A stretch of 14,205 nt of DNA from Candidatus Dadabacteria bacterium. Lineage in GTDB: Bacteria; Desulfobacterota_D; UBA1144; Nemesobacterales; CSP1-2. The position numbers were made by a program, and so were the translations under genes. Where the stretch lies: contig JAKEHC010000029.1 of NCBI GenBank assembly GCA_022615255.1, forward strand, positions 1 to 14,205, read 5' to 3'. This document shows positions 1 to 6,841 of the stretch, one piece after another. The notes beneath the pieces were generated by a model that searched no databases, was not told where the DNA came from, and saw only the letters and a program-made list of their open reading frames with translations. Numbering within the stretch: the stretch's first letter is position 1; the number at the start of each line of letters is the position of its first letter.

Positions 1-1149
1 CTGAAGGTCCTTCGCTTCTATCCTATCATCCTTAGCCTCTATTATCGCACGCTCTATGATATTTTCCAGCTCCCTTACATTTCCAGCGTAATCTTGATCC
101 AGCAGGACATGCCAAGCCTCCGGAGAAAGTTCTTTAATATCCCTGCCTAGCCCTTTTCCTTTATTTTCAAGGAAATGCGCAACTAGAAGAGGGATATCGT
201 CTTTTCTCTCCCTTAAAGGGGGAAGCTCGATCGTGATAACGCTAAGTCTGTAATACAGATCCTTTCTAAAGGTTTCATTATCTAATGCTTTTTTAAGGTC
301 TCTATTTGTAGCCGCAACTATTCTTACATCTACTTTTATCGGTGTTCTTCCACCCACCCTCTCAAATTCCCTCTCCTGAAGGAATCTCAAAATCTTAGTT
401 TGAAGCCATGGGCTCATATCGCCTATCTCATCGAGAAAAAGGGTCCCCCCATGTGCGCCCTCAAATTTTCCTACCTGCGTTCTCAGCGCTCCTGTAAATG
501 CACCTTTCTCATATCCAAAAAGCTCACTCTCAAGGAGTGTATCAGGCAGCGCGGCGCAGTTTATAGTGACGAAAGGCCCCTTCTTTCTTTTACCTGTCTC
601 ATGTATTTCCCTTGCCACAAGCTCTTTACCCGTTCCGCTCTCACCGAGGATAAGAACAGTTGAATCAGTATTAGCCGCTTTCTCTATGGAAGAGAATACC
701 TCCTCCATCTTCGGGCTCTTACCGACGATGCTATTATATACATGTTGGCTATGCCTGGTAGAACGAACCTCTTGGGCGATTTTTCTGCCCTCGAGCCCCC
801 TCTCGACAACAGAGAGAAACTCTTCGTTTCCAAAAGGCTTGATCAGATACTCAAAGGCTCCGCCCTTCATTGCCTCAATAGCTGACTTTACGCTTGAATA
901 TGCAGTCATGATAACGATCGGCATATCCGAGTGAGTGTATTTTATCCTTTTTAAAAGCTCCAAGCCGGTCATTCCTGGCATAGATAGGTCTACAACCATC
1001 AAATCTATCTCATTTCCCCCTATATATTTAAGTGCCTGGTCACCGCTTAAAGCATAAGACACGTCGTATTTCCCTTCACCCAGAAGAAGGATCTGAAGGG
1101 AGCGGCACATCCTGGTTTCGTCGTCTACAATTAGAATTCTTGGCTTCAT
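1..1149 (-). CDS. NtrC-family sigma-54-dependent response regulator (3' end missing)
   Basis: This cytoplasmic two-component regulator would be phosphorylated by a sensor kinase outside the window and then use ATP hydrolysis to open sigma-54 RNA polymerase promoters. The frame is open from an ATG at 1149 to the left edge, giving 383 residues. The receiver domain (about 1-118) has acidic D9/D10, phosphoacceptor D54 in VVDLSMPG, T82 and K104. The AAA+ domain has Walker A GESGTGKE (169-176), the sigma-54 contact loop GAFTGA (216-221) and Walker B LFLDE (237-241). The usual PWPGNVREL motif reads DYAGNVREL near the edge, a mild deviation. The C-terminal Fis-type DNA-binding helix-turn-helix lies outside the window, so no target can be inferred. 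No clear Shine-Dalgarno precedes the ATG. The family call is certain; the exact orthologue is not. Confidence 0.95.
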   Translation of the reverse strand, partial: MKPRILIVDDETRMCRSLQILLLGEGKYDVSYALSGDQALKYIGGNEIDLMVVDLSMPGMTGLELLKRIKYTHSDMPIVIMTAYSSVKSAIEAMKGGAFEYLIKPFGNEEFLSVVERGLEGRKIAQEVRSTRHSQHVYNSIVGKSPKMEEVFSSIEKAANTDSTVLILGESGTGKELVAREIHETGKRKKGPFVTINCAALPDTLLESELFGYEKGAFTGALRTQVGKFEGAHGGTLFLDEIGDMSPWLQTKILRFLQEREFERVGGRTPIKVDVRIVAATNRDLKKALDNETFRKDLYYRLSVITIELPPLRERKDDIPLLVAHFLENKGKGLGRDIKELSPEAWHVLLDQDYAGNVRELENIIERAIIEAKDDRIEAKDLQ

Positions 1150-1192
1150 TACAATCTTTTATATTATCACATCAATTATTAGTGATGAAGCC
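1142..1192 (-). promoter_or_regulatory. Inverted repeat overlapping the response-regulator start codon
   Basis: Arms at 1142-1152 (GGCTTCATTAC) and 1182-1192 (GTGATGAAGCC) pair with one mismatch across a 29-nt loop. In a minus-strand transcript the proximal arm contains the ATG and second codon of the regulator, so a hairpin could hide the start. It lies in the 60-bp gap after the glycosyltransferase stop. The pairing is seen directly; a regulatory role is inference, and an operator or chance are alternatives. Confidence 0.35.
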
Positions 1193-1209
1193 TTTTGCTA
1201 CATTTCTCT

Positions 1210-2367
1210 CTAAACCGGGTATCTCCTTCCCTTCCACTGAATCTCTCCCCTAATTTCATCCCTATAAGCTGAGATTAAAAACAAGGTAATTGAAGCCGCT
1301 ACACCTAAAGGATATAAAAAAACTGACCTATTTGGATAATTAAGCTCATTAAACCTCTTCCACTGGATGAATAATATGAGGGACACCAGGCATGATGCTG
1401 AAATGAAAAATAAAACATTTATAAATACCGGCTCTAATAAAATCATAAGGAATGAATAAAAATACAGGATAAATGGTAGCAAGGAAAAAAATAAAAGCCT
1501 TAGAACAATCTTGAAAAGGGATTTTAAGTTATGACCGACCAAGATAAAGAGGTTTTTTGTCCAGCCCTGGACTATTTCCCCAAGAGACTTATACATTCTA
1601 CAACGAACGATTCCCTTACCGTAAGAGAAGTAGACTCTGAACCCCTTTTGCTTAACCTTTTCCGCTAAAGCGACATCTTCTAATATTTTGTCCTTTATCG
1701 CTTCGTGTCCCCCTATACTTTCGTAAACACCTCTTTTAACCAGAATAAACTGCCCATTTGCGGCGGCGATATCAGTATTGAGATTATTAACCTGACTGTA
1801 ATTGAATCTAGAGCTTAAGAACTCATATATAACAGGCTGGATTGAGGCTTCCCAGAATCCAGAAAGTACCTGCTCAGGGCTAAAGGAAACCATATCTACG
1901 TTATTTGATAACCCAAACGATAACGCCTTTGATATCGCATCCGGGTAAAGCTCAGTGTCAGCGTCAAGGAAAAGAAGCCACTCACCAGTAGCCTCTTTCA
2001 TACCTAAATGAAGGGCGTAGTTCTTTCCTATCCAGCCCTCAGGAAGGTTCGTATTTTTAATTAGCTTTAACCTTCCGTTTTTTCTTTGGATAGCCTTAAC
2101 TAATTTAGATGTACCGTCAACCGATCCATCGTCTATTATGACGACCTCTAATTCCTTGTAGCTCTGGTTAATTATCGATGTCAGGCACTGAGATATGTTT
2201 TCCCTTTCATTTCTAGCCGGGATAATAACAGATACCAGGGAAGATTTTACTACACCGGTTAGCTCTGAATTAAAAGGGGAATTATAAGAAGAGAGAGCCC
2301 TATTTTTTACCTTCTCCCTTATCCAGAATATATATATAAGAAAAAGTGAAATAAATAATAGGTACAT
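1210..2367 (-). CDS. Membrane-anchored family 2 glycosyltransferase, HpnB/CrtQ-like
   Basis: This is a 385-residue inverting glycosyltransferase with a GT-A fold, probably acting at the inner face of the cytoplasmic membrane on a lipid or isoprenoid-type acceptor. A hydrophobic N-terminal anchor (about 1-16) precedes the catalytic domain. That domain has PARNE (50-54), DDGSVDGT (79-86), the GWIGKNYAL segment near 111-119, the metal-binding DAD (135-137), AAANGQF (201-207) and the general-base ED pair (230-231). An RMY...GWTKN segment follows near 258-275. Three or four C-terminal hydrophobic helices end in a WKGRRYP tail. This motif set resembles the hopanoid-linked HpnB and carotenoid CrtQ groups, but no hopanoid or carotenoid gene is nearby, so the substrate is unassigned. 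The response regulator follows 60 bp downstream on the same strand and could be co-transcribed. No strong ribosome-binding site precedes the ATG. Confidence 0.85.
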   Translation of the reverse strand: MYLLFISLFLIYIFWIREKVKNRALSSYNSPFNSELTGVVKSSLVSVIIPARNERENISQCLTSIINQSYKELEVVIIDDGSVDGTSKLVKAIQRKNGRLKLIKNTNLPEGWIGKNYALHLGMKEATGEWLLFLDADTELYPDAISKALSFGLSNNVDMVSFSPEQVLSGFWEASIQPVIYEFLSSRFNYSQVNNLNTDIAAANGQFILVKRGVYESIGGHEAIKDKILEDVALAEKVKQKGFRVYFSYGKGIVRCRMYKSLGEIVQGWTKNLFILVGHNLKSLFKIVLRLLFFSLLPFILYFYSFLMILLEPVFINVLFFISASCLVSLILFIQWKRFNELNYPNRSVFLYPLGVAASITLFLISAYRDEIRGEIQWKGRRYPV

Positions 2368-2457
2368 AACGGCTTGAATTTACTACAATAAGGACTTATT
2401 TACAACATGAGAGCTTTATAGATTGAGCTCGGCAATTATATATCTTTATGCCTACAT

Positions 2458-2486
2458 TTGACAAAACTGAGTTATTGACCTAAACT
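2458..2486 (+). promoter_or_regulatory. Sigma-70-type promoter for the tRNA gene
   Basis: A perfect -35 TTGACA (2458-2463) is followed, after a 17-nt spacer, by TAAACT (2481-2486; 4 of 6 matches to TATAAT). The predicted start near 2493 lies about 20 nt before the mature tRNA 5' end, a plausible leader for RNase P cleavage. A second TTGACC at 2475 has a poorer -10. The assignment rests on sequence match and position only. Confidence 0.45.
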
Positions 2487-2511
2487 TAGTTGTTCTGCAA
2501 TAAATGGAACT

Positions 2512-2584
2512 GGGCCCATAGCTCAGTTGGTAGAGCTCCCGGCTCATAACCGGAGGGTCCCTGGTTCGAATCCAGGTGGGCCCA
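2512..2584 (+). tRNA. tRNA with CAT anticodon, probably tRNA-Ile2 (lysidine type)
   Basis: The 73-nt sequence folds as a complete cloverleaf. The acceptor stem pairs 2512-2518 with 2577-2583 and the discriminator is A2584. The D stem is GCTC/GAGC, the anticodon loop CTCATAA (2543-2549) carries CAT at 2545-2547, and the T stem is CCTGG/CCAGG with loop TTCGAAT. The top pair of the anticodon stem is a C-A mismatch. CCA is not encoded, since T follows the discriminator. It lacks the initiator signature of three G-C pairs in the anticodon stem. C4-G69 and C5-G68 in the acceptor are known recognition pairs for TilS, which makes lysidine at C34 of tRNA-Ile2, so an AUA-reading Ile tRNA is favoured over elongator Met. 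The CAT anticodon and fold are certain; the isotype is inferred. Confidence 0.93.
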
Positions 2585-2729
2585 TACGTTATTGGAGTTC
2601 TGGATTTCTAAATGGCGATAGAGAGTTACAAAAATAGTTGCACCACCTACATACTATCTTCTTATGCACCTTCCATAATAGAATCATTCCAAGACGTCAT
2701 ATATACAAAATTAAAACAAGGAGGTAAAA

Positions 2730-3458
2730 ATGAGGGACCAGATTTCCGCCCTTGAGGCACTTCAACAGCTTGATTTGGAACTTGGGGTGTTGGAAGACGA
2801 TCTAGAAAAATACCCTCAAAAGATATCTAGACTCAATGAGGAAATAGAGGATATTAAAAATTCCTTAGCCAAAGCAAAAGAAGAATTCAATCAGTTACGG
2901 AAAAAGAAGACAGAGCGCGAGCTAGAGCTAGCCGGGAATAAAGATAAGATAAAAAAGACTGAGGTAAAGCTCTTTGAGATAAAAACATATAAGGAATATG
3001 AGGCTCTTCAAAAAGAGTTGAGCGAGGTTAAAAGGATTAATGCAGACCTAGAAGAGAATATAATAAAGGAGATGGAAACCCTTGAGGAATTAGAGGCGCT
3101 GGTTAAAGAAAAGGATAATGCGCTTAGTGAAAGGGCAAAGGAATACGAGAATGCAATAAACGGCTATAATCTCGAGATCAATGAGATAAAAAAGGCATAT
3201 GAAACTAAGAATCAGGAAAAGAAAAAGCTTGCCTCACTAATTAATCCTGATGCACTTTCACTCTATGAAAGAATCAGGAGAAGAAACGGCGTTGTGCTTG
3301 TACAAGCCAGGAATGAGCTTTGTACAGGATGTAATATGAATATCCCCCCGCAGCTCTTTAACGAGGTCCTCACCAGTACCAGGATGATCCAGTGCCCAAA
3401 CTGCCATAGAATTCTATACTGTGAAGAAACAACCGAGGCTGAACTACAGACAGCTTGA
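2730..3458 (+). CDS. Coiled-coil protein with C4 zinc ribbon (DUF164 / zf-RING_7 family)
   Basis: This 242-residue cytoplasmic protein has two parts. Residues 1 to about 185 are rich in E, K and L with heptad-like spacing and form a long antiparallel coiled coil. Residues 198-225 form a zinc ribbon with ligands C198, C201, C222 and C225 (CTGC and CPNC). The length and the order (coiled coil, LYERIR-type linker, ribbon) match the widespread bacterial C4-type zinc-ribbon family, proposed to bind nucleic acid or remodel protein complexes; no enzymatic activity is established. A strong ribosome-binding site AAGGAGGT (2718-2725) lies 4 nt before the ATG and decides the start. RNase HI follows with its frame overlapping the 3' end, and RNase P RNA comes next. 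Related zinc-ribbon genes beside RNase H are also found in other phyla, for example actinobacteria, which suggests an RNA-related role. Confidence 0.9.
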   Translation: MRDQISALEALQQLDLELGVLEDDLEKYPQKISRLNEEIEDIKNSLAKAKEEFNQLRKKKTERELELAGNKDKIKKTEVKLFEIKTYKEYEALQKELSEVKRINADLEENIIKEMETLEELEALVKEKDNALSERAKEYENAINGYNLEINEIKKAYETKNQEKKKLASLINPDALSLYERIRRRNGVVLVQARNELCTGCNMNIPPQLFNEVLTSTRMIQCPNCHRILYCEETTEAELQTA

Positions 3459-3879
3459 TCTATCCTTAAATATATTGACTTCGTTTCTTGAGATCTATAT
3501 AGACGGTGCTTCGAGAGGTAACCCAGGCAGGTCTGGCGCCGGCATATTTATTAAGGATACAAACGGCGGTATTCAGAGTATAAAGAAATATCTTGGGATT
3601 CTTACAAACAACCAGGCTGAATACGAAGCCCTAATTAATGCCTTAAGGGCAGCAAAAGAGCTTAAAAAAACCCACCTAAAGATCTACTCAGATTCATTAC
3701 TTCTAGTCAATCAAATAAACGGAAGTTGGCGCGCCCGTGATTCCAATATACAGGCCCTCTTTAAAAAGGCTAAAGGCTTAATTAAGGGATTTAAGCAGGT
3801 CGAAATTCACCACATACCCAGGGAATTAAATAAGGAAGCGGATCGGCTTGCAAATGCTGCAATAGATGAATATCCTTAA
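3421..3879 (+). CDS. rnhA: Ribonuclease HI
   Basis: This protein would cleave the RNA strand of RNA-DNA hybrids (R-loops, Okazaki primers) with two metal ions in the cytoplasm. With the GTG start at 3421 (152 residues) the catalytic carboxylates are D28 (YIDGAS), E67 (NNQAEYE), D91 (YSDS) and D141 (NKEADRLAN), and H131 in HHIPRE matches the conserved loop histidine. The protein appears to lack the basic protrusion of E. coli RNase HI and is closer to the short RNase HI type. The start is uncertain. GTG 3421 overlaps the zinc-ribbon gene by 38 bp without a good ribosome-binding site; TTG at 3475, just after that gene's stop, is an alternative, and homology starts only near 3493. It is probably translated from the same mRNA as the zinc-ribbon gene. 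RNase P RNA begins about 7 nt after its stop. Confidence 0.9.
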   Translation: MKKQPRLNYRQLDLSLNILTSFLEIYIDGASRGNPGRSGAGIFIKDTNGGIQSIKKYLGILTNNQAEYEALINALRAAKELKKTHLKIYSDSLLLVNQINGSWRARDSNIQALFKKAKGLIKGFKQVEIHHIPRELNKEADRLANAAIDEYP

Positions 3880-3885
3880 ATACTA

Positions 3886-4283
3886 AGGCGAGTGGACCGT
3901 GAGATCGCTGGCCCTTCCAACACGAAACGGCTGGAGGAAAGTCCGAACTCCATAGGGCAGGGTGCTGGGTAACACCCAGGTGTCGTGAGACAACGGAAAG
4001 TGCAACAGAAAACAAACCGCCTATGTTTTTCCATAACTATTGGAAAAACAGGCAAGGGTGAAAAGGCAGTGTAAGAGACTACCGCGCAGGGTGGTGACAT
4101 CCTGCGGCTTGTAAACCCCACTCGGAGAAAGACCAAATAGGGAGGCGACTGTTTCCTTTCAAGAGGGAGCAGGCAGGTTGCCCGCCTGAGGCTTCCGGGT
4201 AGGTCGCTTGAGGCATCCAGTAATGGATGTCCCAGATGAATGATCGCACAAGACAGAATTCGGCTTATAGGTTCACTCGTCCT
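3886..4283 (+). ncRNA. rnpB: RNase P RNA, bacterial type A
   Basis: This is the catalytic RNA that removes 5' leaders from precursor tRNAs. Conserved blocks occur in the right order: GGAGGAAAGTCCGAACTCC near 3933, ACAGAAAACAAACCGCC near 4005, GGCAAGGGTGAAA near 4051, GTAAGAGACTACCGC near 4070, AGACCAAATAGG near 4130, AGATGAATGATCG near 4234 and ACAGAATTCGGCTTATAGG (4253-4271). The ends are set by helix P1, 3890-3898 (GAGTGGACC) pairing with 4270-4278 (GGTTCACTC) and extending a few bases outward, so they are good to a few nucleotides. Loop L15 reads TTGTAAACCCC (4109-4119) where most bacteria have GGTAA, so the first G of the CCA-binding GGU motif is replaced. The gene lies directly behind the RNase HI gene and no separate promoter is obvious. 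Confidence 0.96.
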
Positions 4284-4295
4284 TGTAAAAGAGTT

Positions 4296-4365
4296 GTTCG
4301 TGAATTGTGATTCAGGGTTCGAGATTCGCGGTTCGTGATTCTTTACATGATGCACGATTCAAGAT
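4296..4365. repeat. Degenerate GTTCGTGATTC / GATGCACGAT microrepeat tract
   Basis: Between the convergent rnpB and tyrS genes lie imperfect tandem copies of GTTCGnGATTC (4296-4313, 4317-4326, 4331-4341), then ACATGATGCACGAT (4345-4358) and CAAGATACA (4360-4368). The 14-mer at 4345-4358 recurs exactly at 12317-12330. No clear rho-independent terminator is visible for either gene, so the tract itself separates the two transcription units. Confidence 0.6.
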
Positions 4366-4371
4366 ACACAA

Positions 4372-5577
4372 CTAGCTAAATCTCACCTTAACAAACTCCC
4401 TCTTTCCGATCTTCACCTTTAGGAGTTCTTTAGAAGGTAAAAGTGCCTTTGGGTCGGCGATCTTCTGTCCGTCCACTATCACGCCCCCCTGCTCTATCAA
4501 CCTCTTTGCTTCCCCTCTACTTTTGACCCTTTGAGATGTGAGAAGCACCAGGTCTAATATAGTTGTCCCGTTTGTTCTAATAAGCGTTATCTCTTTTGCA
4601 TCCTCAGGAAACTGCCTTTCAGAAAACCTAACCTCAAATTCCCTTTGAGCCTGAACAGCACTCTCATCCCCGTGAAACCAGGAAACAAGCTCTAAAGCAA
4701 GAGCCTTTTTAGCATCCATAGGATGCCATTCTTCTTTCATCCTTTCGATTTCTTTCTGAGGTTTTTGGCTAAGAAGATCATAATACCTCCACATAAGCAC
4801 GTCCGAGATAGACATAACCTTACCGTACATCTCCTCCGACGAGTCCTCAATAGCTATATAGTTCCCAAGCGATTTAGACATCTTCTGAATGCCGTCTAAC
4901 CCCTCCAGGATGGGCACTAGAATCGCCACCTGCGGTTCTTGTTTGAAATACCTCTGAATGTCGCGCCCAAGAAGGATATTGAACCTCTGATCCGTGCCCC
5001 CGAATTCAACATCCGCTTTTACATTTACTGAATCATATGCCTGAATCAGAGGATAAAGGAACTCCCTTAATGTAATAGTGGCGCCGGAGGTATGACGCTT
5101 TTTAAAATCCTCTCTCTCGAGCATTCTGGCAACGTTCTCGAGGGATGCAAGCGTCAACACCTCTTGAGCTCTCATCTCCTCTAGCCATGCGGAATTAAAT
5201 AGAACCTCTGTTTTATCCTTCCTTAAGATTTTAAAAACCTGTCTTTCGTATGTCTTAGCGTTAATAGCGACCTCTTTCCTTGTCAACGGAGGCCTGGTTT
5301 CCGTCCTTCCAGAGGGGTCCCCGATCATTGCCGTAAAATCCCCGATAAGAAAAATGACTGTGTGCCCTAAGTCTTGAAAGTTCCTGAGCTTTTTTAAGAT
5401 TAGGGAGTGTCCAAGATGAAGATCCGGCGCCGTTGGGTCAAATCCAGCCTTTATTCTAAGCGGCTTTCCTACATCCACTGATTTCTTTAACTTGGAAAGG
5501 AGCTCTTCTTCGGAGATTATTTCCGCAGTCCCTCTTTTAATGATTTCAAGCTGCTTTTCAGCACTGATCATTGACAT
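4372..5577 (-). CDS. tyrS: Tyrosyl-tRNA synthetase
   Basis: This class I aminoacyl-tRNA synthetase charges tRNA-Tyr with tyrosine in the cytoplasm. The 401 residues match the family length. The Rossmann catalytic domain has the HIGH-equivalent HLGH (54-57, after GFDPTAPDL), the tyrosine-pocket segments YPLIQAYD (175-182) and GGTDQ (193-197), and KMSKS (232-236). KMSKS rather than KFGKS places it in the TyrZ-like subgroup. An anticodon-binding helical region follows, and an S4 RNA-binding domain occupies about 335-401 (SRGEAKRLIEQGG...VDG). The ATG at 5577 is followed two codons later by a second ATG; neither has a strong ribosome-binding site, so the start is uncertain by two residues. The short leader leaves no room for a T-box riboswitch. 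It is divergent from the ClpX-like/rimO unit and convergent with rnpB. Confidence 0.97.
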   Translation of the reverse strand: MSMISAEKQLEIIKRGTAEIISEEELLSKLKKSVDVGKPLRIKAGFDPTAPDLHLGHSLILKKLRNFQDLGHTVIFLIGDFTAMIGDPSGRTETRPPLTRKEVAINAKTYERQVFKILRKDKTEVLFNSAWLEEMRAQEVLTLASLENVARMLEREDFKKRHTSGATITLREFLYPLIQAYDSVNVKADVEFGGTDQRFNILLGRDIQRYFKQEPQVAILVPILEGLDGIQKMSKSLGNYIAIEDSSEEMYGKVMSISDVLMWRYYDLLSQKPQKEIERMKEEWHPMDAKKALALELVSWFHGDESAVQAQREFEVRFSERQFPEDAKEITLIRTNGTTILDLVLLTSQRVKSRGEAKRLIEQGGVIVDGQKIADPKALLPSKELLKVKIGKREFVKVRFS

Positions 5578-5611
5578 ACTAATAAATCCATTCCCCCGAA
5601 TTTCGATGTTA

Positions 5612-5639
5612 AATATATTACATTCAAGCCCTATGTCAA
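5612..5639 (-). promoter_or_regulatory. Sigma-70-type promoter of tyrS
   Basis: On the minus strand a perfect -35 TTGACA (5639-5634) and a -10 TATATT (5617-5612) are separated by 16 nt. The predicted start near 5605 gives a leader of about 28 nt before the tyrS ATG. The opposite-strand promoter for the ClpX-like gene lies about 30 bp away, so the two are divergent and do not overlap. Confidence 0.6.
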
Positions 5640-5667
5640 AAAAAGTAAGAGCTATAAGATAATGTAC

Positions 5668-5696
5668 TTGAAAAAATCCTTTATAGTTCTTACAAT
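5668..5696 (+). promoter_or_regulatory. Sigma-70-type promoter of the ClpX-like/rimO operon
   Basis: TTGAAA (5668-5673), a 17-nt spacer and TACAAT (5691-5696) give 5 of 6 matches in each box at ideal spacing. Initiation near 5703 would leave a leader of only about 14 nt, just enough for the GGAGG ribosome-binding site at 5708-5712. Confidence 0.6.
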
Positions 5697-5716
5697 TATA
5701 GCTTTGCGGAGGTCAC

Positions 5717-6841
5717 ATGCCTATGAGAAGAGGAGAGAGAGTTTATTACGTTAAGGATTTAATCCAATCGGTACCTCTTCATCCGCCAAATAGGATATTC
5801 GAAGAGCTTGAGCGGCTAGGTTACAGAGGTCAACCAGGAGCCAGGCGCGCCGTGTCGCTTGCCGCATACCGCCACGTAAAGAGGCTAAAGCTCTTACACA
5901 CTAAAAAGGTTCCAAGACCTGAGCTTCCTCCAAGACCCAACTCGGTTCTGATGGGTCCAACAGGATGCGGTAAGACATATCTGATTGAGCTTCTATTCGG
6001 CGAAATATTTAAAATCCCTTTTGTCATAGTGGATATGACGAAGTTCACTGAATCCGGTTATGTAGGAGATGATGTTGTAAACATACTCGTTCAGCTTGTC
6101 TACTCTGCAAATGAAAGCATTGATGTTGCCGAATGCGGTGTTGTTGTGCTGGACGAATTTGATAAAATTGCCGGTGCATTCAGCACAGCGAGGTTCGCCG
6201 GACAAGGAACTACAAAGGACGTTTCCGGATACGGCGTCCAGAGGGAGCTTCTCAAAATACTCGAAGGGGCGGATGTGCAGATCCCGCTTGACTTCGGGTT
6301 CTCAAGCCGTGGTCCTAGGGCACTGATATCTACTAGAGATATAACCTTTTTCGCAGTTGGTGCATTCTCCGGAATAAGAGGCTTATTTGAAAAAGGAAAG
6401 ATGGGGTTTCTTCAAAAGCTTGACGAGGATGGAGAGGGTGATGAATCAATAGCATATAAGATAAGCGAAGAAGAAGCGGATGATGTGACAAGGTTTCATC
6501 TATTTGGATTCCTTCCAGAGCTTATCTCAAGGTTCAATAGAATCGTTCCGTTCTCCCCTCTTGATAAGGAAACGCTAAAGGATATCCTTCTTATCAAGAT
6601 TCAGAAATATAAAAAGGAGTTTGAGGAAGAGGGATTCCAGCTCCACATTGAACCAAAGGTGGCGGATTTCGTAATAAAAGAGGCGCTCAAGAGACAAACG
6701 GGCGCTAGGGGGTTGGATGTTCTTATCTCTAAACATCTGGAAGAGGTAGCATTTGAGATATTCGGTAAGAGTGACGAGGGAGAGGTAACGCTTACCGTAT
6801 CCTCCGGAAAGGTTTCTCACATTGTAAAGAGGCGCGCATGA
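5717..6841 (+). CDS. ClpX-like AAA+ unfoldase without the N-terminal zinc-binding domain
   Basis: This 374-residue cytoplasmic HslU/ClpX-type AAA+ ATPase probably forms a hexamer that unfolds or remodels protein. Motifs in order: Walker A GPTGCGKT (80-87), pore loop GYVG (114-117) followed by DDVVNI as in ClpX, Walker B VVVLDE (142-147), a second pore-loop region SGYGVQRELLKILEG (170-184), sensor-1 strand FFAVGAFSG, arginine finger R272 in LPELISRF, and sensor-2 GARGL (329-333). The four-cysteine ClpX zinc domain is absent and residues 1-70 are basic; there is no HslU I-domain. Residues 229-231 read MGF exactly where ClpX carries the ClpP-docking IGF tripeptide, so ClpP binding is possible but unproven. 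ATG 5717 lies 4 nt after GGAGG, and the in-frame ATG 5723 lies 10 nt after it; either could be used. The stop overlaps the rimO start (ATGA). It is probably a ClpX paralogue, since canonical clpX would sit with clpP. Confidence 0.85.
   Translation: MPMRRGERVYYVKDLIQSVPLHPPNRIFEELERLGYRGQPGARRAVSLAAYRHVKRLKLLHTKKVPRPELPPRPNSVLMGPTGCGKTYLIELLFGEIFKIPFVIVDMTKFTESGYVGDDVVNILVQLVYSANESIDVAECGVVVLDEFDKIAGAFSTARFAGQGTTKDVSGYGVQRELLKILEGADVQIPLDFGFSSRGPRALISTRDITFFAVGAFSGIRGLFEKGKMGFLQKLDEDGEGDESIAYKISEEEADDVTRFHLFGFLPELISRFNRIVPFSPLDKETLKDILLIKIQKYKKEFEEEGFQLHIEPKVADFVIKEALKRQTGARGLDVLISKHLEEVAFEIFGKSDEGEVTLTVSSGKVSHIVKRRA

Noticed and set aside
400..1253. Plus-strand open frames opposite the response regulator
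   Set aside because: The minus strand encodes a complete receiver plus AAA+ domain with all motifs; the plus frames have no recognisable motifs and are antisense shadows.
3791..4355. Minus-strand open frames across 3791-4355
   Set aside because: They lie over the conserved RNase P RNA and the end of the RNase HI gene; the RNA explains the sequence conservation.
5578..5716. T-box riboswitch for tyrS
   Set aside because: The interval is only 139 bp and holds two divergent promoters; the predicted tyrS leader is about 28 nt, far too short, and no T-box core is seen.
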